The position numbers and the translations under genes were made by a program. The notes below the pieces were generated by a model. It did no database searches and was not told where the DNA came from. It worked only from the letters and a program-made list of their open reading frames with translations. This document shows, one piece after another, positions 1 to 12,023 of a stretch of DNA of 64,000 bases. Position 1 is the first letter of the stretch, and each line of letters begins with the position of its first letter. The DNA comes from Pseudeuparius sepicola (taxonomy: Eukaryota > Arthropoda > Insecta > Coleoptera > Anthribidae): contig OY987298.1 in the NCBI GenBank assembly GCA_963920635.1, positions 116,364,035-116,428,034 of the forward strand, given 5' to 3'.

Positions 1-1218
1 CTATGACTACAACTCATTTTAATAATAATTTCAAACGTCATGGAAACAATTTTCATTTTGTATTTTGGTATAATCAGCTGCTTTTGGCAGCGTCTATGGG
101 CGGACTCAGGCAAATTTAGCTTCGGTGCGTCAAACTGACAGTGAAGGTTTTCCAGATTGTTCAAACCGGTTCAAACATTCTGCAATGAAAATATTCGCGG
201 GTTTTCTACGTTTCGTGAGTTTTACTGTTATCTGTGTTGTTCTTTTTCTTGTAACTATTCGTGTTATTAGTGCAAATGGGCTCGTTACTGAGCTGAACTT
301 ATGACCCGGTTGCATTTTTTGCTGCATTAATGCCAACTTAGGATATCGAAATTACCAATTGACAGTCCCAGTAGTATACGTGTTGTTGCACAACTATTCG
401 GTACTAGACTTTCTGGAATATCCTTGCTTTCTTATATTACCTGTTGGGTAATTAATTGTTATTTGATCATTGTTTTATATATAAGGTCTAAAGTGTTTCA
501 AATAAGTTTTAGAACCTTAAATAATTAAAACCCACTTATCGTCTTACACATCAGCACATATATAAATCCTTGCGCCATCTATTGCAGAATATCTAAAGTT
601 CAAAATCGAAATGAACTTCCCCCAGTTATCGATCGAGGGCCAGTCATCTTTTGAAAGCGGCGCCGCTAACGTAGTTTAGAGGAGGGGGCAATATTTTAGC
701 GCCCGCGTGTAGATGGCGCCACCCATCCTAGAAATTTCGTTATTCGTTATTTTATTGGTTTTCAAACCCACTTTACAATTCGTTTGATATATTTACTTTG
801 TAAATACGGTCTTTAAGTATCATATCACTTCAAAGGGATGCGTGATTGGAAAGTTGAATCGAGTTTGAATATAGAATATCGGGATTGGAAAAGCGAGATA
901 AAAGAGACTAAGTCCTTTCAGAAGTATATGGCTAAAATATCCAATACACTGTTCAAAATAAAATAGGTAACATATACAGTTTCGATGTGCTCAAATTGTT
1001 GATTTCCATAAAGGAATGTTTCAGTTTGAATAATTAATTTCCTTTTTTAGTATTAAATTAATATCTTTTGGTTGACAATCATATAGTTACGAATGTCATT
1101 CTTTTTATGTTAGAGTGTGCTGCCAAGTTATTAGATATTTCCTATAATTGTAGACTTTTGGAAAATCTGTGATATTCCCGTTGCTGCTACATACTTTTCC
1201 AAGTTGAGTTATATGTTG
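1..1218. other. No gene seen
   Basis: AT-rich DNA with only short chance reading frames and no recognisable protein, RNA or transposon end. A slightly GC-richer patch near 640-725 has no coding signal that I can see. Confidence 0.5.
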
Positions 1219-1253
1219 ATAGCTATTAGTGCCCCCTATAGTACGGCGCAGCC
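1219..1253 (+). repeat. Short direct repeat, copy 1 (partner at 4292)
   Basis: About 33 bases beginning TAGTGCCCCCTATAGTA and ending GCAGCCAAAGTT recur near 4292-4325 with a few changes. The block between the copies holds the foldback elements at 2.5-4.0 kb. The copies do not directly abut element ends, so they are a shared repeat rather than a clean target duplication. Confidence 0.55.
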
Positions 1254-2507
1254 AAAGTTTAATTTAGCTATACAGTGTGTTCAATTATGATCGCCATTTT
1301 TTGTTATATGGAAGAGACCACAATTTTTTGATTATGCAACACGATTCTACTGTTCAATAAGTAATAAATAAAAGTAGAAAAAATATGTGTTTCTTACGAT
1401 AGGGAAGATAAAATTAATGTTACGCTCTGTATCTCGAAACGTTAAACTTTGAATGGGTAAGTTTATTGGAAAAAGTTTCTTTATTTATAGAAAAAAACAC
1501 ATTTTTTTCTACTTTGAGTCTTACCTAATTAATTTTTTAGCTAATTTTTCTACAAAAAAAATCAAATTTGCCATGAAACCATGACACATTCGAAAAATTG
1601 CCAAGAGGGTTTTTTGTTTAAGATTAAAATATACATAAAAAATCAATACATTTCATTACTACACAAGGTGATTCATTTTTTTCTAATAACAATTTTACTA
1701 ATTACCCACTTCTATGCCATTGGTTGTTCAAGGTGTTTGATATTAACAGGATTCATGCTAACCCATGCCGTTCCAAATTTGATTTAAAGAACATAGAGAA
1801 ATAACACAGAAAATAAAACCTTGCTAAACACCCATATTTATATTTTATGTTGGTGAAACTAAAAGAATATACCTACGCAGACGATGTGCAACATGTAAGA
1901 CGTGCAGTTTATAACTCAATTCAATCGTCGTCGTGCTGAGTTACCAAGTATAATAAGTGCCACATAAACATTGTAGAAAATGTGCTATTTGAAATTGCTT
2001 TAGAAATTCAAAACTGTTATGCGGCGTGCGATTAAAAATTTACTCCCAAAAACCCGAAAAGTCAATTTTTGCGCATCAAGATACAAAAGACACAAAATGT
2101 CCGTTCTACACTAGAGTTACTTCTACTTCATGTTTTAATGTGTTTCCCTGTTTCATGATTACACTAATAATAAGGTTTATATATCAAAGAAACAATAATA
2201 TCTATATCTATAAACATAAATTATTAATTTTCTTTCACATTCACTATCACAAAAATTTGTGCATAATATAACATCATCTAATCCTATTTCCCAAATAGAT
2301 TAATAAGGAAACTTGTTAATTAATTATTTATAAGTAAACTAACTTACAGGAAGATTACAAGACAGGATAGACATTTATAAAATAGCTACACTTAGTAATA
2401 ATAACAATGAAGAAGAAAAGCCGCAAATAAAACATAAAAGTTGTAACATTCTGAAAAATAAAATTAAAATTTGGCAACAACGAAAGATAGAATTAAGCAG
2501 CCATATA
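1254..2507. other. No gene seen
   Basis: AT-rich, with short unsupported frames at 1581 and 2026. A degenerate TATACAGTGTGTTC at 1262 faintly resembles the CAGGGTGT ends of the foldback elements elsewhere in the window. Confidence 0.4.
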
Positions 2508-3224
2508 CAGGGTGTCCCCACATCGACTTAACAATAGGTGTGAAAGGCGAAAAATTTTCGAGTTGTAACTTGACTTTTAGGGGATCAGCCTTGCTTGACT
2601 ATAAACTAATTTGCACCATACATTTATATTTAAAAAATCACGCAGGCCTTGACAGGGGCAATTTATTCATTTTCAGTACAGGTAAACTACCCTTTCCTTA
2701 AGAGATATCGAAGAAAAATTTTATTAGAAAAAGTTGTTCAGATTGCAAATTTAGGTCCCCGTACCAAATTTTAAAACAATCGGCACACTTCGATTTTTTT
2801 TTAATTTTTCCATTTTTGCGGTTTTAGCGCAAATCAAGTATACATTTATCAAATAACTTTTTTATCGAACAACTTTTTCTGATAAAATTTTTCGATAAAT
2901 GTAGGATTTGCGCTAAAACAGCAAAAATGGAAAAAAATTATTTAAAAAAATCAAAGAGTGCCGATTGTCTTCAAATTTGATACGAGGACTTAAATTTTCA
3001 TTCTGAACAACTTTTTCTAATATCGATATCTCTTAAGGAAAAGGTATTTTATCTGAACTGAAAATGAATAAGCTGCCCCTCATGGTCTGCTTGATTTTTA
3101 AAATATAAAAATATGGTGCAAATTACTTTCCAATCCAGCAAGGCTGATCCATAAAAGGTCAAGTTTCAACTCGAAAATTGTTCGCCTTTCACACCTATTG
3201 TTAAGTAGATCTGAGAACACCCTG
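2508..3224. mobile_element. Foldback MITE with CAGGGTG/CACCCTG ends (717 bp)
   Basis: The left end reads CAGGGTGTCCCCACATCGAC and the right end finishes in CACCCTG. The first ~330 bases are matched, inverted, by the last ~320: for example AATAGGTGTGAAAGGCGAA near 2532 against TTCGCCTTTCACACCTATT near 3181, and CAATCGGCAC near 2780 against GTGCCGATTG near 2960. There is no coding capacity. The long inverted arms and short loop make it a non-autonomous foldback element. TA precedes the left end; the right flank is CA, so the duplication is decayed. Confidence 0.85.
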
Positions 3225-3361
3225 CATAAAATTTTACGTAAGTGTGACAATTTAATTAAAAATATATAATTGATTAAAGAGATAATGCAAAAAATAGCAT
3301 TCCCGAGATGTGGAATAATTATTATAGATATTAGCAGTTAATGTAAACAACATTGCTTTCA

Positions 3362-3980
3362 CGACAAGACGTTTCGCTTTTGAGATAGATTGATCATCTT
3401 AATTTATTTAAATACGAACCTGGATTTTTTATTGCATATTTCGAAATGAATCGTTGTCCTGACTACAACGATGTATGACACATACACATTTTTTTCATTT
3501 TGGCCGCTAAAATGCACATTTATTAAGAAAAAAATTAATACGGTCCTGGACTAGGTATGCATTTTTTCTTTTTTCAAAGCTATTCCAATTATAATAGGTG
3601 ATCATTATTTTAATACCTACTGGATTAATTAAGCTCCATATTTGTCATATTGTGAAATTCTTTTTTACAAATACTTTAGGTAAATAAACAAACATGGAGT
3701 TTAATAATTATTATTCCAGTAGTTATTAAAATGGCGATCACCTGTTATAATTGGAATAACTTTGAAAAAAGAAAGAAGTGCATAGTCCAGGACCGCATTA
3801 ATTTTTTTTCGTAGTAAATGTAGTCTTTAGCGGCCAAAACGAGAAAAAATATGTATGTGTCGTACATCGCTGAACTCAGGACAACGATTCATTTCGAAGT
3901 ATGGCAAAATATTCCTGGTCCGTATTTAAAAAAATTATGTTGATCCCTCTATTCTATCCCAAAAACGAAACGTCGCCTCG
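3362..3980. mobile_element. Second foldback inverted-repeat element
   Basis: Arms of about 290 bases meet near 3670. CGACAAGACGTTTCGCTTTT at 3362 is matched inverted by the sequence ending CGAAACGTCGCCTCG at 3980. GGTCCTGGACTA near 3543 faces TAGTCCAGGACC near 3783, and TTCCAATTATAATAGGTGATCA faces its inverse near 3735. Non-coding. A CACCCTGTATA end at 4253-4263 may be the right end of a larger element enclosing this hairpin. Confidence 0.75.
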
Positions 3981-4732
3981 AAAATTTAAAAATACTATGA
4001 CGTAGTACAGAAAAAGATGCAATGGAAAGGTACAATTTATTTTCCAATCTTATCGCAAATGGCGCCAGAAAAAAATTAAATCTAATTTTTAAAAATTCGG
4101 GTTTTCTTTAATATCTCAGGAACCCATGAAAATATTTTAACTTTTTCAATGGCATATTGTTAGGCGCCCAAAGACGCAAGTTTGCCTCCATTTGACCCAC
4201 TTCGCATCTGATACGGTTTCCGAGATCCCCATGTTGTGCACCGGAACTGAATCACCCTGTATAAGTAAAAATTAAGACTTCTTGTGGATAACTGTAGTAG
4301 TGCCCCCTATAGTATAGTGCAGCCAAAGTTAGAGCCTTGTCTGCCCAATATAGACAAGGGTTGGATTAATAGAGTAAGATAGATTTTTGCTCTAGAATTA
4401 ATATTCAAAAAATTATGGCAATCATAATGAAGGCAAAAATAACAACTTTAATTCATCATTAATTGATATTATAACCATCTTTTCCCTGTAAGATATTTAC
4501 AATTTTCTTTCAAAAAGCAGGTTTTGTTTTTAACTTCCTTTTATATTATTTCGAAATTTTGAATGGACTTTACCGAATAAACAAAACTTCTTATGAAGAA
4601 TGGATTTTACTGATCAAATGCAAAATGCAAAATAAGAAAGTATCTATAGTTAGGTCCACCTGGGGATACAGTTAATAATAATAATAAGTCGGAATTAATT
4701 CCGAGTTAGTATACCTCGGAATTACTTCCGAG

Positions 4733-4848
4733 TTGTTAAGTCGCGGAATTCTGATTTACTAACTCAAAATTGCGACTTAATGTCTGGGAATTGTTAAGTC
4801 GCGGAATTCTGATTTACTAACTCAAAATTGCGACTTATTATCTGGGAA
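4733..4848. repeat. 58-bp tandem repeat, two units, hairpin-forming
   Basis: Units at 4733-4790 and 4791-4848 differ at only a few bases. Each contains TTAAGTCGC and its inverse GCGACTTA about 30 bases apart. The flanks (4688-4930) add self-complementary GGAATTAATTCC-type words, so the block can form several hairpins. No protein coding. Confidence 0.85.
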
Positions 4849-4930
4849 TTAATTCCAATTTAACTAACTCTGAATTCCGAGATCATATCTAGGAATTCTA
4901 AGACGTAAGTTAGAATTCTGAGATGATAAT

Positions 4931-7070
4931 ATGCCAGAATAAATGAGAAATATTTTTTTGCAAGTGATCCTTAGGCTTTCGTATTTTAGGAAACGAATTT
5001 GTAGTACTGTCTTAACGGTTAATGTAATGGTTATAGATGAGCTGTAACAAATTTTTATATACCTACGCCAATACTAGAAAATCAAAATTATGGGCCATTT
5101 TCACAAAAAGGCCTGGAATTTTCTTAAATGATTGAATCCCCTTTGTGCAAAGAAACCTGCATGAAAAACATCTAATTTATATAAGATTGTCGGTAGAGAT
5201 GATAGAAACAATTATTGAAATTGAAAAAGAGGAAAATCTATAGGGTGCAAAATAGAACTGGCGGTTTTTTATTGCTCATCCTATTTTGTTAAGAAAATTT
5301 GGCCCCTCCAAATCAGGGAAACAGTTATGTTTTATAGGAAATGGCTCCACATAAAAAAAACTCAAAAGGGACGAATTAACAGTTAGTTTTGTTGTTTCTG
5401 AGTAATTTTTCCATTCTTTGGTTTTGTAGATCTAATTTGGTGTAAGCATAATGTTGTTCTAATACGAGTTTTCAAAACAACTTTTGTTGGTTTAAGTTTT
5501 TGGTTCTAGCAATGTCGAACAGATGTACCTAATGCTATATTCTATACCTTATGTGCAAATTTTTGCTGGTAGTTAATATAGGACGGATATTATTCATATA
5601 TTCAGTTGGTGAAAGTGTTAGGAATCGGTGTAACCATACCACTAAATACAATTATTTATACACGCTTAATTTAATCTGTAAGCATGTAAAACCATCTCTT
5701 ACCAAAAAAATCTATAAAAGCCTGATCTGGCTTTCAAAGTTACGGAAGCGTATGTTTTAGCTTGCAATAAATATAGCTTTGAGATTGAATGGGGCGATAT
5801 AATTCATCTTCTTTCGTTTTGTAGAGCGTAGCTTTTGCCGAGAATCCAAAAGCCCCATTTGCATGTAAATGAGGCGTAATATGGTTGGCGGCAGATAATA
5901 AAACAACTTTGTTCACAAAGACAAAGGTGATATGATCAGTGCTGTAGCGTGACCTATACAACTGAGGGGGTTACTTTCTTGACAGTATAGGAAAATTAGT
6001 AATAATGGTGGTAATAATTAGTAATAAAAGTTCTCTCTAGAAATTTCAGGGAGGCTATAGCCCCCCCCCCCACAGCCGCCAATAGCGGCGCTGTAGGTAC
6101 TGCAAGCTTTTTTTGAATAGCAATAAAACTTTATTACTTTTAAGGATAACAAAATACGTAATCGTTTTAGGAGCCTTGGTTTATTTGTGTACAGGGGAGA
6201 TGAAAAAAGTAAAATATTATTTTTTGAAATTAAAACCTGGATATTGACATTTAGAACATAAATGGCAAATCTGGAATGCCGAGCCAACTTAAATGACACC
6301 GGCTAATGTTATAAAGATTAGTAAGACCGCCCAACAATAGTGATAACATTAGGAATCAAAGATGTTGGAATATCAGAAACTTGGGAAAAATAAATCAAAT
6401 CCCCTGTGGCTCGGCCTGTACTTATAGTCTATCCAAGTAACAGATACAGTAGACATAAACAAAATCACATGAACGCGTTGCCATCGATAACCAGGGTCGG
6501 ACTAATATGAGATTGTCCGACAAGTCTGCGCGCGATCCGACCTATGCAAGAAACTCAACTGAGGGAAGAGACGGCCCTGCATTCTGCTCGCCGCCTATAC
6601 ACTTGAGATTTTACGACGGTCAGGCCAATAAGAGAATAGGTCACATCGCGACCACGTGGTTGCCAATGTTTTGATTCACTGCCTCTGTAACTTGAATATA
6701 GTACCTATACATACCTATTTTTCGAATAAATAATGCGGAAACTTCAAGGTATTCGTAACAGTTTGCTTGTAAACTACATCAGATAGGTAATTATCTACTA
6801 AAAACTAAAAGCAGTTTGAATGAATGTGCATTAATTTACGGGCTATTGTGGCGTGGTCGGTGGAGCAATCTTAATTTCAGTCGCTTCGCTGATCGCAGCT
6901 GCCATAATCTTCAGTAGTGCAAAATTATGGGATATAAATAAAAAATGCCCTATTAGGTTCCGACGCAGAAACTGCTAGGTTTCTTTATTCTACGCCCGCT
7001 CCCCACTTTACTAAAACCGGACACCCCTAAAAGTCACCCCTAACAAGCACGTTCGCGGTTTTCACATTTT
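4931..7070. other. No gene seen
   Basis: Mixed AT-rich DNA with a short poly-C run at 6061-6072. Reading frames at 5551, 5740 and 6018 are short and lack recognisable motifs. A GC-richer stretch at 6470-6690 has no identifiable product. Confidence 0.4.
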
Positions 7071-7890
7071 GTAGTAGTAGTAGTAACAAGTTTATTTAGC
7101 ACATAAGGCTACATGCAAATACTAAATACTAATATTGTACAATGATTATTTCAGTATAATAGACAATAAAACTTTCTTCTTTTAAAATAATAACTATATA
7201 GCTTAATAACACCAAAAATTAGTAACTATCATCTTGTAATTTAAAAAAATGTTTTCCAAGTTTAGCTTTAAATTTTGTAAGACTGCGTTCATTTTTTATG
7301 GATACATTTAATCTATTGTAATTAATTATTTCTTTTTGAAATATTAACTTTTACTACAATTTTGCAGATGAAAATCTTCACAAGATCGAGTCGGATAGCT
7401 ACGATGATTACAATTATATGATATATATGCATTCAAACAATTGGGCAAACATTTTGTTTTAATTTTAAATATAAAAATGGAGGTCAGATAACTAATTAAA
7501 TTTTTAACATTTAACCACTTCAACTTGTTTAACATATAATTTATAGGTGTATAACGACCTAAATTTAATATTATTCGCATTTCTTTATTTTGCAGAATTT
7601 GTAGCTTACTGAACACATAATCACCAGCATCGTATAATAAGGTTGGACAATATAAACAATGCGGAAGAATTATAGTGTTATAAACAATTTTTTTAGAATA
7701 AAGTGACAAATCTGAACTAATTCGTTTAAAATACGATATTTTAGATGCAATTTTGGATATAATTTTTTCAAAATGTAAATCAAATTTAAATTTATAGTCC
7801 AAATATATACCCAAATATTTAAATGAATTAATAATTTCTAATTGTTCACCATCTACGCTAATACTTAAGTGGATGTCATTTGTTCGCGCG
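7071..7890 (-). pseudogene. LINE reverse transcriptase C-terminal fragment and 3' end
   Basis: The minus-strand frame (7344-7901) carries a non-LTR RT C-terminal region: the FKYLGIYLD motif, then the helical segment with LQILQNKEMR, and the YPTRS-type terminal motif found in CR1/L2/jockey-like LINEs. The 3' end on this strand reads AATAAACTTGTTACTACTACTAC, a polyadenylation signal followed by a simple-repeat tail, as expected for a LINE terminus. The RT core is absent here. Order and orientation fit the 3' end of the decayed LINE at 8.6-11.2 kb, with the middle replaced or lost. Confidence 0.75.
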
Positions 7891-8577
7891 CGGCTTATCA
7901 ATTAGAAAAGCTACGTGAAATGAACTATAAAAACCCAATAGGGGCGATTTTAAGAGTATTCCCAAAGTGAGCACCTGATATGATGAAATGAGCAAAGAAG
8001 AAACGGGATACTTGTCCAGCTTACCTTTTATCTGCAATCTGGGTGACTCGCTGGTGTTCTGATTCAGTCAGATGAGATGGCAGCAACGGCTTCTTGTCGG
8101 GAACACTCTCGCGCTTGGCGTGACACACCACCAAGAAATATAACTGTTTTCGGAGAACAAAAGGAGTCGACGGTTTTCCTTTTCGTGCGGAGATGGAATT
8201 ATTCCCGAAAAGTAGAAACTCTTAAGGGATGCGGCGGTTTTTTGCGGTTTCGTTAGGAATTCGATGCGTCCATGTGCACGGCTAACAACGGACACACCCA
8301 CGTTGTCTCACATCCCGGACAATGAGAACCTCGGATGCGCGCGCGTAGACATTTAGGCGCCTTCGAAATATCCTTTTATATGCGCGTGGTTTATTTGAAT
8401 TCAAAAATGAATCAACAGGCAATATACGCACTATTTGGGAATACTTTTATCTTAAATTTAATAAGAAATTAAATCAACTAATTTAATTAAATGAAATGTA
8501 AGCTATTCTGAACATCATTAATACACCCTCTCAAAAATCATAACTTTTGTTTTATCTTAATTTAATTTTAATTTATT
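7891..8577. other. Unassigned DNA between LINE pieces
   Basis: Here the LINE should encode RT motifs B and C, but I find no such coding. A GC-richer block (8040-8380) contains a minus-strand frame of 77 codons with no recognisable domain. It may be inserted or replaced sequence. Confidence 0.4.
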
Positions 8578-8950
8578 TACCTTCAACCAGCCTGTTAACT
8601 GTCTCAAAAGCGCGTTTAAGGTCAAGAAATACTGAAATTACTACTTACTTCTTCATTCTCTAAATTCCTTCTCCATTTTTCAACCACCATTTGTATTGCC
8701 ACCACCGTTGAGTACTTTTCACGAAAACCTGCGCTTGACAATCTATCAAAATTTTACACCTTTCCAAAAAATGTTTAAGTTGTTCATACACAACAGACTC
8801 CATTAATTTTTCAATGTCCAAGAGAACATTAATTGGTCGATGTTCATTGTATTTTTTTTGGTATTCTTCACTTTCGGTACAGGTGTAATGTAAGAGATTT
8901 TCAATTCTTCTGGAATTTCCGACGTTTTCAATATAATAGTTATTTATGTA
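8578..8950 (-). pseudogene. LINE reverse transcriptase N-terminal part (decayed)
   Basis: In minus-strand frames separated by frameshifts I read the start of a non-LTR RT: a PEELKISYITPVPK-like block, then RPINVLLDIEKLMESVVYEQL, then near 8600 motif A as VFLDLKRAFETVN. Frameshifts break it into three or more pieces. It continues the endonuclease and linker parts upstream on the same strand. RT motif C (YADD-type) is not found. Confidence 0.7.
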
Positions 8951-9345
8951 CCAAGGCACTGAAGTTCAACTTTTTACGACTCATGTGGAGTTTAGTTGCT
9001 GAGGCCTCTGGCCTTAGGCAAGAAAATAATAATAAGGGATCACCCGTCCACGAACCGACTACGCGCGGCGTTGCTTGACTTTACCGATCGCTCTACCTAG
9101 GACAAGTATAATGACGTACGGCACCTTCTGACAGAAAAACCAAACTGCTGCTTCTTGTGCAGCCTACACAACAAATCTATTGATATTCGAATTTACTAAA
9201 ATATGTATACTGAAGGATTGCGCTTCTATAGGAAACAATTTCGCAATGTGTACGAAAAGTTAAATGAGCCGGGTTTTGAATATTTGGTCACTTTTGACGG
9301 GCGACTTCTCCGCGTCTGACGTTTGATGTTTACATCTCGCCAAAG
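8940..9345 (-). mobile_element. SINE-like repeat with a 5S-rRNA-like segment
   Basis: On the minus strand, about 9090-9037 reads GATCGGTAAAGTCAAGCAAC and shortly after CGTGGACGGGTGATCC, closely resembling the internal-promoter half of insect 5S rRNA (box A AAGTYAAGCARCG and box C TGGAYGGGTGA). Downstream comes a body ending GTGCCTTGGTACATAAATA, which recurs near 62.4 kb. The upstream part (9345-9104, minus) is repeated in the opposite orientation at 60375-60620. It interrupts the minus-strand LINE. This fits a SINE3-type (5S-derived) retroposon, though the sequence upstream of the 5S part is unusual. Confidence 0.6.
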
Positions 9346-9469
9346 CCTACTTATTGAAAAAATCGTACAATAATGGCCTACATTATTGTACGATTTCTGT
9401 GCTTTTAATGACGATTTTGGGACATTTTAAGGCCGATTTCAAGAAAAATTTATTAAATTTAGTATTTGA

Positions 9470-9995
9470 TAACCAATGACCCCAAACGTTTCTTTCATGA
9501 CCTTTTTGCTAAAATGTTCGCATGGATTGTTGTTAGAGTTTTGCAAATTTATCTTCTTTCTCAATTGACTTAAAAATATTTCATTAAAATTGTCAAACAA
9601 ATCTTCGTTTCGTTGAAGTTGGGGACATAATTTTTCACATCCACTCGGGATTTTATTTACAATTTCATTATACTCTCAACATAATAATTATTTAACTTGC
9701 TTGCGATCACTTTTGAATTTGTTACTTTCCCATCGTCAAAATCTATTTCTAACATTTTATGTTTATGTATAGGATTAACCAATTCTTTCAATGTTTTCCA
9801 TATTTTTTTGCTATTTCCTTTATTTTCATCAATTTTGTCACTAAAGTATTTTCTTTTTTCTCGCCTCACTGTATAGAACCAAATATTTCTCAGTTTTTTA
9901 TATTCCTTCCAGTCTTCTTCACTCAGTGTTACTGAAAATTTCATGTAAATCTTGTCTCTGTCTTTTTTGCTTGAATAATTCTTTTGCCAAACCAT
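9470..9995 (-). pseudogene. LINE ORF2 linker between endonuclease and RT
   Basis: The minus-strand frame 9995-9657 encodes a K/E-rich stretch with EEDWKEYKKLRN, KRKYFSDKI and SKKIWKTLKELVN, the helical segment that lies between endonuclease and RT in jockey/CR1-like LINEs. Downstream to ~9470 further LINE-like sequence continues in shifted frames until the SINE-like insertion. It is broken by frameshifts and not functional. Confidence 0.65.
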
Positions 9996-10199
9996 GGGGT
10001 TGGTTTGCTATTAAGTTTTATCACTTTCTCTTCCTTAATTCTATTGACACAACATATCATATTATTTTTTAACTCTTCATACATTAAATTTGTGCTTTCA
10101 AAACCATAATTCCATATGCAACCAATTAATTCAGTAGATATTTTTTTATAATCAATATAATTTAATGTTCTAAATTTGATATTGAATTTATCTTCAAAA

Positions 10200-10790
10200 T
10201 AATTTATTCCCAGACTGATGATAATCCAACTATGATCACACGATCACTAATTTTAAGAACACTAAAAATTTTAGCACATATAGTTCATGTTCATTTGTCA
10301 ATACCAAATCAATGAGAGACTCGCTTCTATTTGTTATCCTGGTTTGCTCACTGACAATTTGTTTTATACCATTAACTTGCGCAATTTGTTTAAAACAATT
10401 AATATCACTCGACATTTTGTTCCAAAGTTGAAATCACCAAGTATAATAACGATGTTACCAGAATCTATATAACTTCTACACATTTTTCTTCAAAGAATTT
10501 TAAAAATAATTTTGCACTTCCATTTGGAGATCGATAAATGGTACATATTATATGGAAAAATATGTTTTTGATTCGGATTTGCACATGAACAAACCAGAAT
10601 TCATATTCTAATGAATAATTTTGATAATCTTGTATAACAGCTCTTTTTTCATCAATATAAACAAGAACACCACCTGTATGAGAAGAATTTGATGCGCATT
10701 TTACACAAATATAATTTTGTATTTCCAACTCAAAATCTGTTACCAGTTCAGTGACATGAGTTTCAGTCAAGCATAGGGCAATGGACTTCT
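10200..10790 (-). pseudogene. LINE apurinic-like endonuclease domain (decayed)
   Basis: Minus-strand frame 10770-10465 carries LTETH-like and GGVLVYI motifs of the LINE endonuclease. Across a frameshift, 10450-10200 encodes GDFNFGTK, then RITNRSESLIDLVLTNE, then ISD, corresponding to the GDFN, T(x)IDHI and SDH catalytic motifs. In active elements this domain nicks target DNA. Here several frameshifts and a stop break it. Confidence 0.7.
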
Positions 10791-10899
10791 TATTTACTAA
10801 AAAAATTTGAATTTCATGTTTTTTTCTTCAAAATCCATCTATGTTGATATGAGCAATTATATAATCTTCCTTGATTGATAAATCCTTGGGCTGTAGTTG

Positions 10900-11160
10900 C
10901 TACTCTCCATAATTTAGTTTCTTCTTTTCTGATTCAATCTTTTTCTTTAGCAGTTCAAAATTTTGATCATAAGCCGAGTGATTTATTTCCAAATGCAAAT
11001 TAAATTTTTCATTAGCCTCACAACAAATAATGTTTTTTCTGCCAGTTTCACAGCTTTCAGCTTGATGATTTGAGGAACCACATTCCATACATACTGACTT
11101 TTTTAGTGCAAGTTTTGCCAGTGTGGTTATAACCAGAACAATTAAACCACCTTAAAATTT
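10900..11160 (-). pseudogene. LINE ORF1 zinc-knuckle C-terminus
   Basis: On the minus strand the sequence encodes two closely spaced cysteine motifs, FNCSGYNHTGKTC and CMECGSSNHQAESC (CX2CX4HX4C type), then a lysine/glutamate-rich tail ending at 10900. This is the usual nucleic-acid-binding end of a gag-like LINE ORF1, directly upstream of the endonuclease domain. Only the C-terminal part survives. Confidence 0.65.
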
Positions 11161-11553
11161 TACCCTTAAAGCACCTTAAAATTTTACCCCATCACATTCT
11201 ACAATTGCCGCAAAAACGGTCACGATTGAGTAATTTTAGCTTCAGTATAAAAATAATCTTTATAAAATTCTACACAAGGAAGGTATGTACCACTTTTTCT
11301 ATTACAAGCGCCCCAATAGACGAATCTGTTGAAAATATTTTATTCTTGAAAAAAAAAATAGACGAAAGTTCGGCTCTATAAGTCTAGTCTTTGTTTGTCA
11401 GCGTAGCCAAATAATATTTATGTAGACATTGAAATAATTTGAGAAGGTAAGAATTTGTCAAATCTTTACTAGCAATGACAATAGATTCATAGAGCAATAA
11501 ATTGTGTACCAGTGATATCGGCCACAAATCGAACGGCTTTTAGAGTAAAGATC
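11161..11553. other. No gene seen
   Basis: AT-rich DNA between the LINE remnant and the inverted-repeat element at 11554; no supportable feature. Confidence 0.4.
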
Positions 11554-12023
11554 TTTTTATTATACTTCTTTGAAAACACCTTATTTTCATCTGTTTTAGC
11601 AATAATGAAAGATGGGGTTTTTCGGGCTAGTGCACGGAAACAGCGCATGGAAAAACTTTCCGTGCGCTGAATAAAAATAATGACTATATGGCTTTAAAAT
11701 AGAAATATACAGCAAAGTAAACTAAATTTAAGAAACTCTATATGCTCTCTGATATTTAACATATACCTATTTTGTATTTTAATTCGTAAGTGTTTCAATA
11801 TTTAGATACATTTCTGTAATATTTTTGACGTTTTATTCACCTTATCTGACAATAACTAATTTACAACAAAGCACCTTTGAAATAATTTGAGAGTAACCAT
11901 GGAAACGCATCATACATACCAAACACTATATTGTCTGCATTGTTTATTTTTTGTCAATTAAATTTATTATAATATGCCGATAAAATGTTTTAAGTTTCCG
12001 TTTTCAAAGAAGTATAATAAAAA
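11554..12023. mobile_element. 470-bp non-autonomous element with 24-bp inverted ends, copy 1
   Basis: The left end TTTTTATTATACTTCTTTGA (11554) is matched inverted by the right end at 12000-12023 over 24 bases. There is no coding. A second copy at 27957-28385 is nearly identical over ~430 bases but lacks the right end. Immediately downstream (12038-12120) is a hairpin whose arms read AGATTTTTCCGTGC and GCACGGAAAAATCT, also found beside the second copy at ~28.85 kb. Confidence 0.8.

Noticed and set aside
130..336. Minus-strand frame of 68 codons
   Set aside because: No motif, no context, and length expected by chance.
8068..8301. 77-codon minus-strand frame in a GC-richer patch
   Set aside because: No recognisable domain; composition alone is not evidence of a gene.
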